Source of the DNA: Acidobacteriota bacterium
Lineage (GTDB): Bacteria; Acidobacteriota; Terriglobia; UBA7540
Length of the DNA stretch: 10,306 nucleotides
Assembly (NCBI GenBank): GCA_021789565.1
Contig: JAJYJL010000160.1
Span: 1-10,306 of the forward strand
Direction of reading: 5' to 3'
The notes under the pieces are model-generated. The model saw only the letters and a program-made list of their open reading frames with translations, was not told the origin of the DNA and ran no database searches. Of this stretch, positions 1 to 6,574 are shown in pieces. Position 1 is the stretch's first letter. Each line of letters starts with the position of its first letter. A program made the translations under genes and the position numbers.

Positions 1-422
1 AAAGATTCGTAACTGCCCCGCTCAAGCCGAGCTCACAGTTGTCGCCCGCGGGCCAATTCCATGCTGACCCGCCGAAAACCGCAGCGACTCAACCCTTCCG
101 CCGCCTTATCAACGGATCGGGGGTTAGCTTGGGGGGAAAGGGAAAACCTTAAGGGATGTAAAAAATACTCAGTGTTTCAAAATAATACACATTTTTGAAA
201 ATGGATTTTTATTCCGCCTTTAATTTATATAAGTATATTATTATCAATATGTTATAAGATTTAACAATTTTTTGGGAGAAAATCTCATGCGTCCCATTTT
301 AGAGCCATTTTACAGGTTATAGCCAATTTATCGAGGCTCCTGGCTGCTCCTCGCGGCTGAGTGCCACCTGATTCGCGATGGCGCGGTAGACTCGCCGCTA
401 CAGCTTGCCCTGTTTGATCTCT
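1..422. other. Intergenic region with AT-rich island; no supported gene
   Basis: This stretch lies downstream of the minus-strand permease and runs to the window edge. Positions 1 to about 150 are GC-rich. One plus-strand frame is open from the edge to a TAA at 150-152, but its 49 residues are unrecognised and I do not call it a gene. Positions about 155-320 are strikingly AT-rich against GC-rich surroundings. The island ends in a possible ribosome site (GGGAG, 274-278) eight bases before an 11-codon ORF (ATG 287, TAG 320-322), encoding MRPILEPFYRL. This could be a decayed gene start, a leader peptide or chance. From 325 the sequence returns to GC-rich and contains one copy of a short repeat (390-401). 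No clear terminator hairpin with a T-run was seen. Confidence 0.5.
390..401 (+). repeat. Short dispersed repeat, copy 1 (ACTCGCCGCTAC)
   Basis: The 12-mer ACTCGCCGCTAC occurs here and again, identically and in the same orientation, at 3526-3537, where it covers the padR stop codon. In the second copy it forms the right arm of a short hairpin (GGCG...CGCC). Two exact 12-mers in 10 kb of GC-rich DNA could be chance, but both lie outside or at the very end of genes and next to other repeats. That suggests a dispersed intergenic element. Confidence 0.4.
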
Positions 423-450
423 TCACTGATCACTTGTCACTCATCACCGC
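423..450. repeat. Degenerate heptamer tandem repeat (TCACNNN x4)
   Basis: Four consecutive 7-bp units begin with TCAC: TCACTGA, TCACTTG, TCACTCA and TCACCGC. The array ends eight bases before the stop codon of the minus-strand permease. The first four bases are invariant and the last three vary. This resembles the short tandemly repeated repetitive (STRR) sequences known from cyanobacteria, and it parallels the octamer array at 4653-4831. Role unknown. Confidence 0.55.
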
Positions 451-457
451 CACGGAT

Positions 458-3223
458 CTATTCGTATCGCAGGGCTACCATGGGATCGACTTTGGCGGCC
501 CGCCGGGCGGGGATGTAGCAGGCCAGCAGAGCCACGGCAATCAGGACCAGCGAGACGGCGATGAACGTGAGCGGATCGGTGGGCTTCACGCCGTAGAGCT
601 GGCTCGACAGGAATCGCGTCAGCGCCAGCGCGCCGGCAATTCCGATGGCCACGCCAATCAGCGCCAGCTTCAGCCCCTGCCCGATGATGAGCCTGAGAAC
701 GTCGCGGCGTTCCGCCCCCAGCGCCATCCTGATTCCGATGTCGTGTGTTTTGCACGCCACGCTATACGCCATGATTCCGTAAAGGCCAACGCAGGCAAGC
801 ACTAGGCCGAGAACTCCGAAGAGGCCCGTCAGTCCCGAAACTGCCCGCTGCTGGCCCAGTGAATCGCTGACCTGGCTGCTGAGCGTTGCGACGTGTGTTA
901 TCGGCAGGTTTGAATCGATTTCATGAATCACTCCGCGCACTTCATTCGTGATGCTAGCGGTATTGCCTGCCGTGCGAACTTCGATTTCGTTTACATTGCC
1001 GAAGATAGATTGGGACTGTAATTGAAACGCGGAAAGGAATACCATCGGCCCTGCCTTTTCGCGGACGCTCGCGAACCTTGCATTCTCGACAACACCCACG
1101 ATCTGGAAGCCGGGCACTTTGAAAACGTCACCCGAGCTGAAGCGGCGTCCGACCGGGTTGTCGCCAAGGAGGTAATCATTCACAAAAGCTTTGTTCACAA
1201 CCGCAATTCGGGTCGAAGAGGCCGTGTCCTGCGCGGAAATTCCGCGGCCCAGGATGATGCGCATCCCTTCCGTTTCAAAATATTCTGGGCTCACCGGAAC
1301 CACCTGCGGCACTTGTCTGCGATGGGACGGTGGCCGGCCCTCGACTGAAATCATAAAAGAAGTCACACTGCCACTCATGGGGCTTGTCATTCCAATGCTA
1401 GCGGAGCTGACACCCGGCAGGGCGCTTACACGATCCACCACTTCGTGGTAGAGGCCGGGGAGTTCCTTGGGCTTGTACGCGGCTAGCTCCGGGTCAATGG
1501 TCACCAGCAGAACATGTTCCGGGCTGAAACCCAGGTTCTGCCTTTCGAGATCAAGCAGGGTATGGACCAACAGTCCGGCACCAACCAGAAGCAGCAGCGA
1601 GGCGGCAATCTGGAAAACCACCAGGCCCTTGCTAAGCTCGAAGAGCTTTCGTTTTGCCGCGACGGATGAGAACCCCTCCTTTAGCGTCGGAACAAGTTGC
1701 ACGCCCGCCGACCGGAGCGCCGGGGCCAGACCGGAAAGGAAGACGGCTATAAGAGTCGCGCCCACGACAAACCCAAGTACTTTAAGATCCGGCCCCACGT
1801 TTAGAGGAACATTGGCGGCAACAAGCGCCACAAGAACGCTCGATCCCCATAAGGCGAGCAATACGCCCGCCAGGCTGCCCGCGAAGGCGAGCAGCGCGCT
1901 TTCCACCAGCACCTGGCGGATCAACCGGCCCCGATTCGCACCGAGCGCCAGCCTCACGGCCATCTCAGGCCGACGTGCTGTCGCACGCGCTAGCATCAAG
2001 TTGGCCACATTGGCGCAAGCGATCAGGAGAACCAGACCGGCGATCACCAGCAGAATCCGCAACGGCTCCGAATACCGGAAGCGCAGGCCAGAAAGGCCGC
2101 GGCCGCCGGGCGCGAGCTCCACATAAGCATGCTCGATCTGCTGGCGGTCGAAAGCAGTCATCTTTGTACCGGCAAGTCCAGTGAGATACTGACGAAGCTG
2201 GCCGTTGATTTGAGCCTGCGCCTGTGCCGAATTGATGCCGGTCTTGAGGCGGCCTATCAGGTCCAGCCAAGAGACATGGGGGCTGGTAAGGAGAGACTCT
2301 GCTTGTGGCATCACGGTCAAGGGCATTCTGGGCCGAAGGCTAAGCGGCATCCAGAAGTCCGGGGGGTGTGCTTCCATCCTGACCCCAAAGAATCCCGGCG
2401 GAGTCACGCCCATCATGGTGACGGGCACTCTGTCAATGTCGATGGCGCGTCCTATAACTGACGGATCGCCACCCAGTTTGTTCTGCCAGAAGTCGAAACT
2501 GACCATCGCAACCGGCGGAGCGCTCGGCCGGTCGTCTTGAGGAGTAATGGTCCGTCCGAGCACGGCATTCACCCCCAGGATAGAAAAGAAGTTTCCGGAC
2601 ACCATTGTGCCCTGCGCCACTTGTGCGGCGCCGCCTGTTGAGTTTGACACGTGGACCGTCAGCGTGTCTTCTGAAGTCTGAAAAGCGCAGACGCCCTGAA
2701 AGAGGCGGCTGTGCTCGCGAAGGTCCTTGTAAAGAGGATAAGAGAAGGTCCTCTGCCTTCCCGAAGGAATTCCGCTGCCCATGCCCATGGATGTGCCAGA
2801 GGAGTTGTCTGAGAAAAGAACCAGTCGGCCAGGGTCGCGCACCGGCAGGTTTCGTAGTAACACCGCGTTCACTATGCTGAAAATCGCCGTGTTGGCGCCG
2901 ATGCCCAGCGCGAGGGTGAGGACGGCAACTGTCGTGAAGCCCGGGTTGCGGCGGAGCTGGCGGAGGCCGAAACGAACGTCCTGACCAAGTTCCGCTATGA
3001 AGCGCAGACCCCAGGTGTCGCGGCATTCTTCTTTCACCTGTTCGAGCCCGCCCAGCTTGATGAGCGCCTGGCGGCGGGCTTCTGCGGGCGCCATGCCGGA
3101 GCGCAGGTTGTCCTGGATGTGCATCTGGAGATGGCTTTCCAATTCCTCGGCCATCTCGCGCTCGCGCTGCCGCCTGCGGAACAGGCTGGCGAGGCGAATC
3201 AATGTTGATCGTAAGCGTCGCAT
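458..3223 (-). CDS. ADOP-family ABC transporter permease (MacB/FtsX duplicated)
   Basis: This is a 921-residue inner-membrane permease with the layout of the acidobacterial duplicated orphan permease family. A charged cytoplasmic prefix (about 1-90) leads into a first membrane segment (about 97-123, containing LALGIGANTAIFSIVNAVLL). A MacB-like periplasmic domain follows (about 125-380), then an FtsX block with membrane segments near 388-412, 437-468 and 482-504. The unit is then repeated: membrane segment about 533-556, second periplasmic domain about 570-790, and FtsX block near 798-822, 845-870 and 886-904. The paired motifs RPEMAVRLALGA (418-429) and THDIGIRMALGA (826-837) mark the two halves, and the protein ends in the typical PARRAAKVDPMVALRYE. 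The start has a good ribosome site (GAGGAG, 3232-3237). MacB-type permeases do not form a channel; they couple cytoplasmic ATP hydrolysis to movement of periplasmic parts, in export or lipoprotein handling. The substrate cannot be read from the sequence. The family is usually without an adjacent ATPase; here an ATPase and an adaptor lie upstream on the same strand, so they may be partners. Confidence 0.93.
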   Translation of the reverse strand: MRRLRSTLIRLASLFRRRQREREMAEELESHLQMHIQDNLRSGMAPAEARRQALIKLGGLEQVKEECRDTWGLRFIAELGQDVRFGLRQLRRNPGFTTVAVLTLALGIGANTAIFSIVNAVLLRNLPVRDPGRLVLFSDNSSGTSMGMGSGIPSGRQRTFSYPLYKDLREHSRLFQGVCAFQTSEDTLTVHVSNSTGGAAQVAQGTMVSGNFFSILGVNAVLGRTITPQDDRPSAPPVAMVSFDFWQNKLGGDPSVIGRAIDIDRVPVTMMGVTPPGFFGVRMEAHPPDFWMPLSLRPRMPLTVMPQAESLLTSPHVSWLDLIGRLKTGINSAQAQAQINGQLRQYLTGLAGTKMTAFDRQQIEHAYVELAPGGRGLSGLRFRYSEPLRILLVIAGLVLLIACANVANLMLARATARRPEMAVRLALGANRGRLIRQVLVESALLAFAGSLAGVLLALWGSSVLVALVAANVPLNVGPDLKVLGFVVGATLIAVFLSGLAPALRSAGVQLVPTLKEGFSSVAAKRKLFELSKGLVVFQIAASLLLLVGAGLLVHTLLDLERQNLGFSPEHVLLVTIDPELAAYKPKELPGLYHEVVDRVSALPGVSSASIGMTSPMSGSVTSFMISVEGRPPSHRRQVPQVVPVSPEYFETEGMRIILGRGISAQDTASSTRIAVVNKAFVNDYLLGDNPVGRRFSSGDVFKVPGFQIVGVVENARFASVREKAGPMVFLSAFQLQSQSIFGNVNEIEVRTAGNTASITNEVRGVIHEIDSNLPITHVATLSSQVSDSLGQQRAVSGLTGLFGVLGLVLACVGLYGIMAYSVACKTHDIGIRMALGAERRDVLRLIIGQGLKLALIGVAIGIAGALALTRFLSSQLYGVKPTDPLTFIAVSLVLIAVALLACYIPARRAAKVDPMVALRYE

Positions 3224-3231
3224 GGGAATTG

Positions 3232-3237
3232 CTCCTC
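3232..3237 (-). promoter_or_regulatory. Ribosome binding site of the ADOP permease
   Basis: On the minus strand GAGGAG lies eight bases upstream of the ATG at 3223. It fixes the permease start, and the following MRRLRSTLIRLASLFRRRQ is the typical N-terminus of the family. The permease therefore has its own translation signal, although 310 bp of repeats separate it from padR. Confidence 0.75.
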
Positions 3238-3288
3238 AAATTGCCGTTCCGCACACATCGCGGGAACCGCGACGTATTGGCCAGGCGC

Positions 3289-3307
3289 GGGAGGGCAGAG
3301 CCCTCCC
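3289..3307. repeat. GGGAGGGC hairpin in the padR-permease gap
   Basis: A perfect 8-bp inverted repeat, GGGAGGGC (3289-3296) and GCCCTCCC (3300-3307), has a three-base loop. It lies in the 310-bp space between padR and the permease. With the larger palindromic element at 3353-3498, the gap is made almost wholly of hairpins. It could reduce read-through into the permease; no T-run follows on the minus strand. Confidence 0.6.
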
Positions 3308-3352
3308 CTACGAAAATCAAAGGCTCGCGACGGACGCGCCGGGCGGTGAAGG

Positions 3353-3498
3353 GGCACGAGTTTACTCGTGCCGTAAAACAACGCAGCCAAAAGCCGGCTT
3401 TAGCCGCTGGGCCTTCTTGCCTGGAACTGCCGGCCAGACTCAGCGGCTGAAGCCCCGCATGAAAGCGGACACTTACCCGGCACGACTGAAGTCGTGCC
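3353..3498. repeat. Composite REP/BIME-like palindromic element, copy A
   Basis: Four hairpins lie in a row. The outer left is GGCACGAGT/ACTCGTGCC (3353-3372) and the outer right GGCACGACT/AGTCGTGCC (3479-3498), both with 9-bp arms and two-base loops. The inner ones are CGGCTTTAGCCG (3395-3406) and GGCTGAAGCC (3445-3454). AGCCGCTG (3402-3409) also pairs with CAGCGGCT (3441-3448), giving a nested alternative fold. The element closely matches, in inverted orientation, copy B at 6161-6307 (146 and 147 bp, with equivalent hairpin offsets). The architecture resembles REP/BIME elements, which in other bacteria are spread by REP-associated (RAYT) transposases; no such gene is in this window. Confidence 0.8.
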
Positions 3499-3525
3499 CT
3501 TTCGCAAAAGGCGCTGGCGGGGTGA

Positions 3526-3537
3526 ACTCGCCGCTAC
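3526..3537 (+). repeat. Short dispersed repeat, copy 2, overlapping padR stop
   Basis: The ACTCGCCGCTAC copy identical to 390-401 contains the CTA that reads as TAG on the minus strand (3534-3536), the padR stop codon. Together with GGCG at 3516-3519 it makes a small hairpin. An element inserted or ending at a stop codon may have replaced the original 3' end of padR; the PadR protein still has normal length. Confidence 0.45.
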
Positions 3538-3846
3538 GCCGTTTCCAGCACCTGGGCGACGGCGGCGGACAGGCGGGCCCAGTGTGTGGTTTCGCGCTCG
3601 AGCTGTTTTCGGCCGCTCGCGGTGAGGCGATAGTACTTGGCGCGGCGGTTGTTTTCTGAAGCGCCCCACTCTGCGGCGATCCATCCCTGTTGTTGCAGGC
3701 GATAGAGCGCCGGGTAAAGCGAGCCCTGCTGCACCTGCAGCACGTCCTTCGAAATTTGCTGGATGCGCTGCGCGATGCCCCATCCGTGCATGGGTTCCAG
3801 CGCCAATGTTTTGAGAATCAGCAGGTCCAGCGTGCCCTGCAACAGA

Positions 3847-3863
<17 letters not shown>
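3534..3863 (-). CDS. PadR-family transcriptional regulator (acidobacterial type)
   Basis: This is a 109-residue DNA-binding protein with the winged-helix PadR core. [15 protein letters not shown] (6-20) is the first helix region, HGWGIAQRI (26-34) and [18 protein letters not shown] (45-62) are the recognition-helix segment, and [14 protein letters not shown] (76-89) is the wing and start of the C-terminal helix. It lacks the long C-terminal domain of subfamily 1, so it fits the short PadR class that acts as a dimer, usually as a repressor of nearby transport genes. I chose the ATG at 3863 because AAGGAG lies at 3873-3878, nine bases upstream, and the family starts at this point. An upstream ATG at 3917 would add 18 atypical residues. 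The first 17 bases overlap the end of the ATPase gene, so the two are probably co-transcribed and translationally coupled. Regulation of its own cluster is likely but inferred; the ligand is unknown. Confidence 0.92.
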
Positions 3864-4635
<772 letters not shown>

Positions 4636-4652
4636 AGTTGCCTCCCCAAAAT

Positions 4653-4740
4653 ATTGATTCATTGGCTGATTGGCCCATTGATTCATTGACTCATTGAGGG
4701 ATTGAATCATTGGCCCATTGGTTCATTAAGAGATTGAATG
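4653..4740 (+). repeat. Degenerate octamer array (ATTGNNNN x11)
   Basis: Eleven consecutive 8-bp units stay in exact register: ATTG followed by four variable bases, with tails such as ATTC, GCTG, GCCC, ACTC, AGGG and AATC. Only the tenth unit deviates (ATTA). The array sits directly upstream of the ATPase ribosome site on the minus strand. No recognised gene continues through it; the extended ATPase frame across it gives only an MNQ-rich peptide. It is not a CRISPR, as the period is 8 bp with no spacers. Confidence 0.85.
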
Positions 4741-4786
4741 GCAGGCGTTCCCCAAAAATATGTCAATGCCTGGATCATTCAATCTC
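4730..4786. repeat. Central hairpin of the octamer array
   Basis: GAGATTGAATG (4730-4740) is the perfect inverse of CATTCAATCTC (4776-4786). After a small internal loop, CAGGC (4742-4746) pairs with GCCTG (4768-4772). This gives an 11 + 5 bp stem at the junction between the direct and inverted octamer halves. In the minus-strand mRNA it would lie between the adaptor and ATPase genes, where it could affect stability or relative expression. Confidence 0.7.
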
Positions 4787-4831
4787 GAAGTTCTTCAATC
4801 ACTCAATCAGTAAATCAGTCAATGATCCAAT
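4764..4831 (-). repeat. Inverted octamer array (CAAT units in 8-bp phase)
   Basis: The reverse complement of the ATTG motif occurs at 4764, 4780, 4796, 4804, 4820 and 4828, with a variant AAAT at 4812. All are separated by exact multiples of eight bases. It ends nine bases short of the adaptor stop codon, so the direct and inverted halves together fill nearly the whole 204-bp spacer and can fold back on each other imperfectly. Confidence 0.75.
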
Positions 4832-4839
4832 GTCTTTCC

Positions 4840-6093
4840 TCATTCCAGCCGGATGCGGTCAAATCCATCCCAGCGCGACATGTCGGACAGAATCACCTGG
4901 TCGCCCACGGCGAGCCCGCCGAGAATCTGGACCGTATTCACTGACGCCAGGCCGAGCTTCACTTTCAGGCGGACGGCGTCCCTGCCGCCATCGGTGAGCT
5001 TGAACAGGCCCACCGTGCTGTCGGACTGGCCAAAGGCCGGGCGGCCGACGTAAACCACGTTGTTCAGGTGCGTAATTTCAACCGTGCCATCTACGCTCAG
5101 GTCGGGAACAGCGCCCGGAGGCAGCGGGCCGTCGAGCTTCACGTCCACCGTGCGCGTGCCGTTCTGCACGGACGGATCGATGCGGATCACATGGCCCGGT
5201 ATCACGCCGTTGTGGGTGTCAATTTCCGCCTGCTGGTTGAGCTGCAGGTCCTTGGCCTGGGTTTCGGCGATCTGCAACTGCGCTTTCAGATGATTGGGCT
5301 GGGCCACCTTGGCCAGCGTCGTGCCCGCCGTCACCTGCTGTCCCGCCTCGACGGGCAACTCCTGCAGCACGCCCGCGGCGCCGGCGCGCACGGTGAGCGA
5401 TTCGAGCTGGCCCTCCTTTAGGCTGTAAAGCGCGCGGAGCTGCTCAATCTTGGCCTTCTGGGCCGCCAGTTGTGCCTGGATGGAACCCGAAAGCACGCCA
5501 ATCTGCTGGCTGGCGATCTGGTCCTGCGATTGCGCCGACTCGGCTTTGGCGGCGGAAAGCTGGGCGGTGAGGTCGGGACCGAGGCCATAGGAGGCGAGCT
5601 GCTTGTCACGGTCGGCCTGAAGTTTGGCCTGGAGATAATCCGATTTCGCGGTGGCGGCTGCGCCCCGCTGGTCGAGGAGTTTGCTGGCGAGCTGCGCCTT
5701 CAGGCTGTTGTAATCGGCTTCGGCGGCTTTGAGTTGCCACTTGGCGTCGAGGGCCGACTGCTCAATGGCGGGGCTGGTGAGTTTCAGCAGAACAGTATCT
5801 GGTTTGACGGCCATCCCCGGCAGCACCAGCTTTTGCGCCACCCGGCCATCCACCTGGGCCGGCACCCACAGAATTTTTTCCGGCACCAGCTTGCCCAGGC
5901 CCCGCACCTGAATATCCATCGAACCGCGCTTGACGGTTTCAATCCAGACGGTTGAGCGGTCAACTTCCGGCGCTGCGGGCTTGAGGCGCGCAAGTCCCAG
6001 CGTGGTGGCCAGGACCACGACAACGCCGGCCAGCGCGAGTCCGATGCGGTGCAGGCGGCGCTTGCGAAGATCGATCTTGCGAGGAATATCCAT
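4840..6093 (-). CDS. Efflux periplasmic adaptor (membrane-fusion protein, HlyD/MacA-like)
   Basis: This 417-residue adaptor should link an inner-membrane transporter to the outer membrane. It has a basic N-terminus (MDIPRKIDLRKRRLHR) and one membrane anchor (about 16-36). The first half of a lipoyl-like domain follows (about 74-110), then a long Ala/Gln/Lys-rich coiled-coil hairpin (about 110-232). The second lipoyl half (about 234-265, RAGAAGVLQELPVEAGQQVTAG) has the conserved glycine and valine pattern. A beta-barrel (about 267-340) and a membrane-proximal domain (about 345-417, GLAVGDQVILSD) complete it. The hairpin suits docking to a TolC-like outer-membrane channel; none is encoded here. 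I prefer the ATG at 6093, since MDIPRK is typical of acidobacterial homologues. A GTG at 6126 would add 11 residues, and neither start has a strong ribosome site. It is probably the first gene of the leftward operon with the ATPase, padR and perhaps the permease. Substrate unknown. Confidence 0.9.
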   Translation of the reverse strand: MDIPRKIDLRKRRLHRIGLALAGVVVVLATTLGLARLKPAAPEVDRSTVWIETVKRGSMDIQVRGLGKLVPEKILWVPAQVDGRVAQKLVLPGMAVKPDTVLLKLTSPAIEQSALDAKWQLKAAEADYNSLKAQLASKLLDQRGAAATAKSDYLQAKLQADRDKQLASYGLGPDLTAQLSAAKAESAQSQDQIASQQIGVLSGSIQAQLAAQKAKIEQLRALYSLKEGQLESLTVRAGAAGVLQELPVEAGQQVTAGTTLAKVAQPNHLKAQLQIAETQAKDLQLNQQAEIDTHNGVIPGHVIRIDPSVQNGTRTVDVKLDGPLPPGAVPDLSVDGTVEITHLNNVVYVGRPAFGQSDSTVGLFKLTDGGRDAVRLKVKLGLASVNTVQILGGLAVGDQVILSDMSRWDGFDRIRLE

Positions 6094-6160
6094 ATTGATC
6101 AACCCAACGCGGGGAAGGTTTTGCACGGATTATTCACGAAGCAGCAGGTCCCCGTGAAAG

Positions 6161-6307
6161 GGCACGACTTCAGTCGTGCCGTTGGGAGCGCCTGTAAAGC
6201 TTCTATCGGGGCTTCAGCCCCTGAACGAGACGCTCATGGCGCCGGAACTTTCAGCGGCTAAAGCCGACTCGTTCGAACTGCCTATTCGGCACGACTGAAG
6301 TCGTGCC
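6161..6307. repeat. Composite REP/BIME-like palindromic element, copy B
   Basis: Outer hairpins GGCACGACTTCAGTCGTGCC (6161-6180) and GGCACGACTGAAGTCGTGCC (6288-6307) are exact inverses of one another. Inner hairpins are GGGGCTTCAGCCCC (6208-6221) and CGGCTAAAGCCG (6255-6266). Reverse-complemented, the order and offsets match copy A (inner hairpins at offsets 41 and 86, against 42 and 90 in copy A), so A and B form an inverted pair. The element lies about 68 bp upstream of the adaptor start and could sit next to or within the operon promoter region. Confidence 0.8.
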
Positions 6308-6533
6308 CTTTCTCCCCTTTCACTGCAACCCCGCAAGGCGAGGCCGGTTCATGAACAATCCGGGTTAGCGTATGAGAAGGACCGGCTTAACGCTTCCCTA
6401 GACATTCGACAACAATACGCTAGCGCTACTCCCCTAGATTGTCAAGGGGAAGGAGCCACTTTATTTCAATTGCCATTGGGCGCGGCATTTTTGCAGGTTA
6501 AGTTAAAGAAGAAACAGGTCAGGCGGGTTGGCA
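6308..6533. other. Intergenic spacer upstream of purD
   Basis: No gene is supported here. A loose pair of similar segments occurs (CCCTAGACATTCGACAA near 6397 and CCCTAGATTGTCAA near 6432), along with a short CCCCT...AAGGGG inverted repeat (about 6431-6450). Either might be an operator for the divergent genes, but nothing matches a known purine riboswitch or PurR site. Confidence 0.4.
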
Positions 6534-6563
6534 TTGACAAACACCATCCACAGCCGATAGTGT
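6534..6563 (+). promoter_or_regulatory. Predicted purD promoter; near-leaderless transcript
   Basis: A perfect -35 hexamer TTGACA (6534-6539) is followed 18 bases later by TAGTGT (6558-6563), which keeps the three most conserved -10 bases. Transcription would start near 6569-6571, only four to six bases before the purD ATG at 6575. No Shine-Dalgarno sequence precedes that ATG, which fits leaderless initiation. The -10 box is imperfect, so this is a prediction. Confidence 0.55.
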
Positions 6564-6574
6564 AACTTGCTCTT

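Noticed and set aside
1..152. Partial plus-strand ORF open from the window edge to 152
   Set aside because: Forty-nine residues with no recognisable motif; the frame may be open by chance and the left context is missing.
1467..2126. 219-residue plus-strand ORF inside the permease
   Set aside because: Antisense shadow; Ser/Arg/Thr-rich with no domain.
2433..3320. 295-residue minus-strand ORF overlapping the permease start
   Set aside because: It is a shadow frame of the permease: Pro/Arg/Gln-rich, no family resemblance, while the overlapping frame has perfect ADOP structure.
4636..4710. Longer ATPase start reading MIQSLNESMNQWANQPMNQ
   Set aside because: It only translates the octamer repeat and lies upstream of a good ribosome site and the typical family start at 4635.
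4653..4831. CRISPR array
   Set aside because: The period is 8 bp, with no 25-40 bp repeats or spacers and no cas genes.
5470..5955. 161-residue Gly-rich plus-strand ORF opposite the adaptor
   Set aside because: Mirror of the Ala/Gln/Lys coiled-coil codons of the adaptor gene, not an independent protein.
6308..6574. Purine riboswitch upstream of purD
   Set aside because: The predicted transcript starts only a few bases before the ATG, and no conserved purine aptamer pattern was seen.
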